From Bacteroidetes bacterium GWA2_31_9b (GTDB lineage: Bacteria > Bacteroidota > Bacteroidia > Bacteroidales > UBA12077): 16,820 bases of DNA. The stretch's first letter is position 1, and each line of letters begins with the position of its first letter. Of the stretch, positions 14,907 through 16,820 are shown piece by piece. The notes under the pieces were generated by a model, which saw only the letters and a program-made list of their open reading frames with translations, made no database searches and was not told the DNA's origin. A program made the position numbers and the translations under genes. The stretch covers positions 6,977-23,796 of the forward strand of contig MENE01000102.1 of assembly GCA_001769005.1 (NCBI GenBank), given 5' to 3'.

Positions 14907-16820
14907 CTACTTCGCTCTATATCCATAACCGTATCCATACCCATATCCATACCCATAACCATAATTGTAGCCGTAACCATAATATTTTGGAATTTTAATA
15001 TCATTCACCAGAATATTCATGTGAGTCATTTTTTTAGTGTCGTAAATAGAATTAATTAGTTCAAAAACATGCTTACTTGAATATTTCTGTCGGAGAATAA
15101 AAATATTTGCATCAGCAAACTGGCTTACCAGTATAGCGTCTGTAACAATGGCTACTGGTGGAGTATCTACAATAATATAATCAAACTCTTTTTTTGCTTG
15201 CTCAAAAAAGTCTTTCATTTTGTCTGTTTCAATTAGTTCTGCCGGGTTTGGCGGTACAGGTCCTGAAGGAGACAGCCACAAGTTTTCGATCATTGTTGTT
15301 TTTAAAATAGATGCATATTCCGATTGTCCGATTAAGTAGGTGCTTATTCCAGTTTCATTAGGTGTGTCGAACACACGGTGTAGTCCAGGTTTACGCAAAT
15401 CTAAACCAACGAGTAATACTTTTTTACCGGTCATACAAATTATGGATGCCAGATTAATGGCCGCAAATGTTTTTCCTTCGCCACTTATGGTAGAAGTAAT
15501 CATAACTACTTTTTGCTCCTTATCGCGTAAAATATATTGCAAGTTGGTTCGTAAACTACGGAACGATTCAGCAAGGCTCGACTTTGGATCGGTATAAACA
15601 GCAATGTCACTTTGTGTTTCGTTGTGTCCAATGGTTCCTATAATTGGAATTTTTGTATTTTGTTCAATGTCTTTCTTTTCTTCAATTTGAGTATTAAAAA
15701 ACTCAAAAATAATCAAAATCAATCCAGGTATAGCAAATCCAAATAAAAGAGCCAGTAAATAATTTCTTGATCGTTTTGGAGAAATTTGACTAGCATTTTC
15801 AGGTCGTGCAATATCCAGAATTTTATTGTCGGCCACATTCGAAGCCTTAGTAATACCTGCTTCTGCTCTTTTTTCAAGTAAAAAAGTATATAAATCGTTG
15901 TTCAGTTTAAATACCCGTTCAATGTTTACCAGTTGTCGTTCATTTATAGGGAGCGATTGTATTTCCTGTTCAACAAGATTAATTTGTTCATTTATTTTGT
16001 TTACTGCAATTTGAGTAGTTTTAATATCTCCCTGTGTATATTCATTTATAGCTTTTTTAAAGTCATTAATTTGTTCTTCTATCATTACAATATTTGGTGT
16101 GTTTTCAAGTGCAGTAAATAAGAACTTTTTCCGTTCAAAAGTTAACAAATTCAGTTGATTTATCATTTCCTGTAATGCAGGGTTTTCAACACCCATTACA
16201 CTTGGAGAAATTATTGCCTCAAAATTATTTTTGTTTTTTAAATATTCTTCTACATAACTGAAATATCGTAATTGTAAGTCAAAACTGTTTTTATTGCTTT
16301 GTAATAAACTGAGTTTGTCGAATATCAATTTTCCTTTCTGGCTTAGATCAAATACCTGATTTTGAACCCTGAAATTTTGAAGGTTTAATTCTGCAGTATT
16401 TAACGAATCTACAATACTATTCATTTGTTCATCGATAAACTTTAGGGTGTTAGATGTACGTAGATTTTTTTCATCCAGATCGCTTTGTATATACACATTC
16501 GATAAAGTGTTCAAGTAATCTGCAATTTGTTCCGGTACAAAACCTGTAATGCTTAACATCAAAATAGTTCCTTTTTTGTCGTTTACTTCTATGTTTAAGC
16601 GATTGCGATAAGTTTTTGTAAGAGAGTTGATTTCGTTTAAATAGAAATAGAACTTATTCGATTGGTTTTTATCGAATACAAAGCTTTCAGGATTTCTCAA
16701 CTCAATTTTAAATTTAAACATTTCGGAGTCGAAGGGTTCCCCAAATTTCATTTTCTTTTTTATGTCATACCTGTCATTAATTTCAAGTAGGTATTCAGTA
16801 TCTGAAAGTATTTTTACATT
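14907..16820 (-). CDS. wzc: Wzc-type polysaccharide co-polymerase / BY-family tyrosine kinase, 5' end cut by window edge
   Basis: This protein is the chain-length regulator and tyrosine autokinase of Wzy-dependent capsule/exopolysaccharide assembly at the inner membrane. An apparent ATG at 16749-16751 is internal: the same frame continues without a stop for 23 more codons to base 16820, so at least 637 residues are visible and the N-terminal Wzz part is missing. In order: a long coiled-coil periplasmic region, a second membrane segment (NYLLALLFGFAIPGLILIIF, coded near 15700-15765), then the kinase domain with Walker A SGEGKT (15465-15485), Walker A' VLLVGLDLRKP (about 15387-15419) and Walker B IIVDTPP (about 15150-15177). 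The first Asp of Walker A' is Gly, as I recall for many Bacteroidota homologues. The tail carries 12 tyrosines in an alternating Gly-Tyr run, the autophosphorylation cluster. Confidence 0.95.
   Translation of the reverse strand, partial: NVKILSDTEYLLEINDRYDIKKKMKFGEPFDSEMFKFKIELRNPESFVFDKNQSNKFYFYLNEINSLTKTYRNRLNIEVNDKKGTILMLSITGFVPEQIADYLNTLSNVYIQSDLDEKNLRTSNTLKFIDEQMNSIVDSLNTAELNLQNFRVQNQVFDLSQKGKLIFDKLSLLQSNKNSFDLQLRYFSYVEEYLKNKNNFEAIISPSVMGVENPALQEMINQLNLLTFERKKFLFTALENTPNIVMIEEQINDFKKAINEYTQGDIKTTQIAVNKINEQINLVEQEIQSLPINERQLVNIERVFKLNNDLYTFLLEKRAEAGITKASNVADNKILDIARPENASQISPKRSRNYLLALLFGFAIPGLILIIFEFFNTQIEEKKDIEQNTKIPIIGTIGHNETQSDIAVYTDPKSSLAESFRSLRTNLQYILRDKEQKVVMITSTISGEGKTFAAINLASIICMTGKKVLLVGLDLRKPGLHRVFDTPNETGISTYLIGQSEYASILKTTMIENLWLSPSGPVPPNPAELIETDKMKDFFEQAKKEFDYIIVDTPPVAIVTDAILVSQFADANIFILRQKYSSKHVFELINSIYDTKKMTHMNILVNDIKIPKYYGYGYNYGYGYGYGYGYGYGYRAK
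14919..14984 (-). repeat. Hexanucleotide repeat coding the Gly-Tyr tail of Wzc
   Basis: The last codons of wzc alternate GGN and TAY in a 6-bp tandem pattern, giving Tyr-Tyr, then Gly-Tyr units interrupted once by Asn-Tyr, and ending Arg-Ala-Lys. There are 12 tyrosines in 22 codons. Slippage by one unit would change the tyrosine number without breaking the frame. Confidence 0.85.

Noticed and set aside
15384..15419. Inactivating mutation in Walker A' (Gly instead of first Asp)
   Set aside because: I recall VGLDLRKP-type sequences in many Bacteroidota BY-kinases, and Walker A, Walker B and the tyrosine tail are intact, so loss of kinase activity is not supported.
16749..16751. ATG as the start of the Wzc protein
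   Set aside because: The frame continues upstream without a stop to base 16820 and the upstream residues continue the periplasmic domain, so this Met is internal.

Overview
The window is a surface-polysaccharide (capsule/exopolysaccharide or O-antigen type) biosynthesis locus. All genes lie on the minus strand, so transcription runs from high to low coordinates. The DNA is AT-rich. The BY-kinase has the Gly-Tyr tail and the VGLDLRKP variant of Walker A' that I know from Bacteroidota homologues, and ribosome-binding sites are weak. This suggests a member of the Bacteroidota. Assignment to Marinilabiliales/Prolixibacteraceae is only a guess.

Layout in transcription order: (1) 16820-14907 holds the 3' part of a Wzc-type chain-length regulator/tyrosine kinase, whose frame stays open past the right edge. 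(2) 14906-14675 is a 232-bp intergenic stretch with a hairpin, heptad-spaced CCTG repeats and duplicated purine-rich (minus-strand) blocks. (3) 14674-8885 is a tight nonulosonic acid (sialic/legionaminic acid-type) cassette: LegB-like 4,6-dehydratase, NeuB/LegI synthase, NeuC/LegG hydrolysing 2-epimerase, an extra extended SDR, a PtmE-like CBS-nucleotidyltransferase and a NeuA/LegF CMP-sugar synthetase. (4) 8881-5161 is an oxidoreductase block: Gfo/Idh, classical SDR (PtmA-like), Gfo/Idh, Gfo/Idh. (5) 5119-1 is a tailoring/export/assembly block: two-part GNAT protein, NodB-type polysaccharide deacetylase, MurJ-like flippase, and a capsule-synthesis/glycosyltransferase-like gene that runs off the left edge.

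How the genes fit together: PtmE is expected to make a GDP-activated glucosamine precursor, and LegB to dehydrate it to a 4-keto-6-deoxy sugar. NeuC would release and 2-epimerise it, NeuB would condense it with PEP, and NeuA would activate the product with CMP. The usual LegC aminotransferase, which acts between LegB and NeuC, is not in the window. Four extra oxidoreductases plus an additional extended SDR are present. The product may therefore be ordinary legionaminic acid with LegC encoded elsewhere, or a variant nonulosonic acid. That is the most interesting open question here. From legB to the left edge the genes are adjacent or overlap by a few bases, except for gaps of 151 bp (2864-3014), 53 bp (1281-1333) and 40 bp (5120-5160), consistent with one long operon. 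I saw no rRNA, tRNA, CRISPR array, transposase or integrase.
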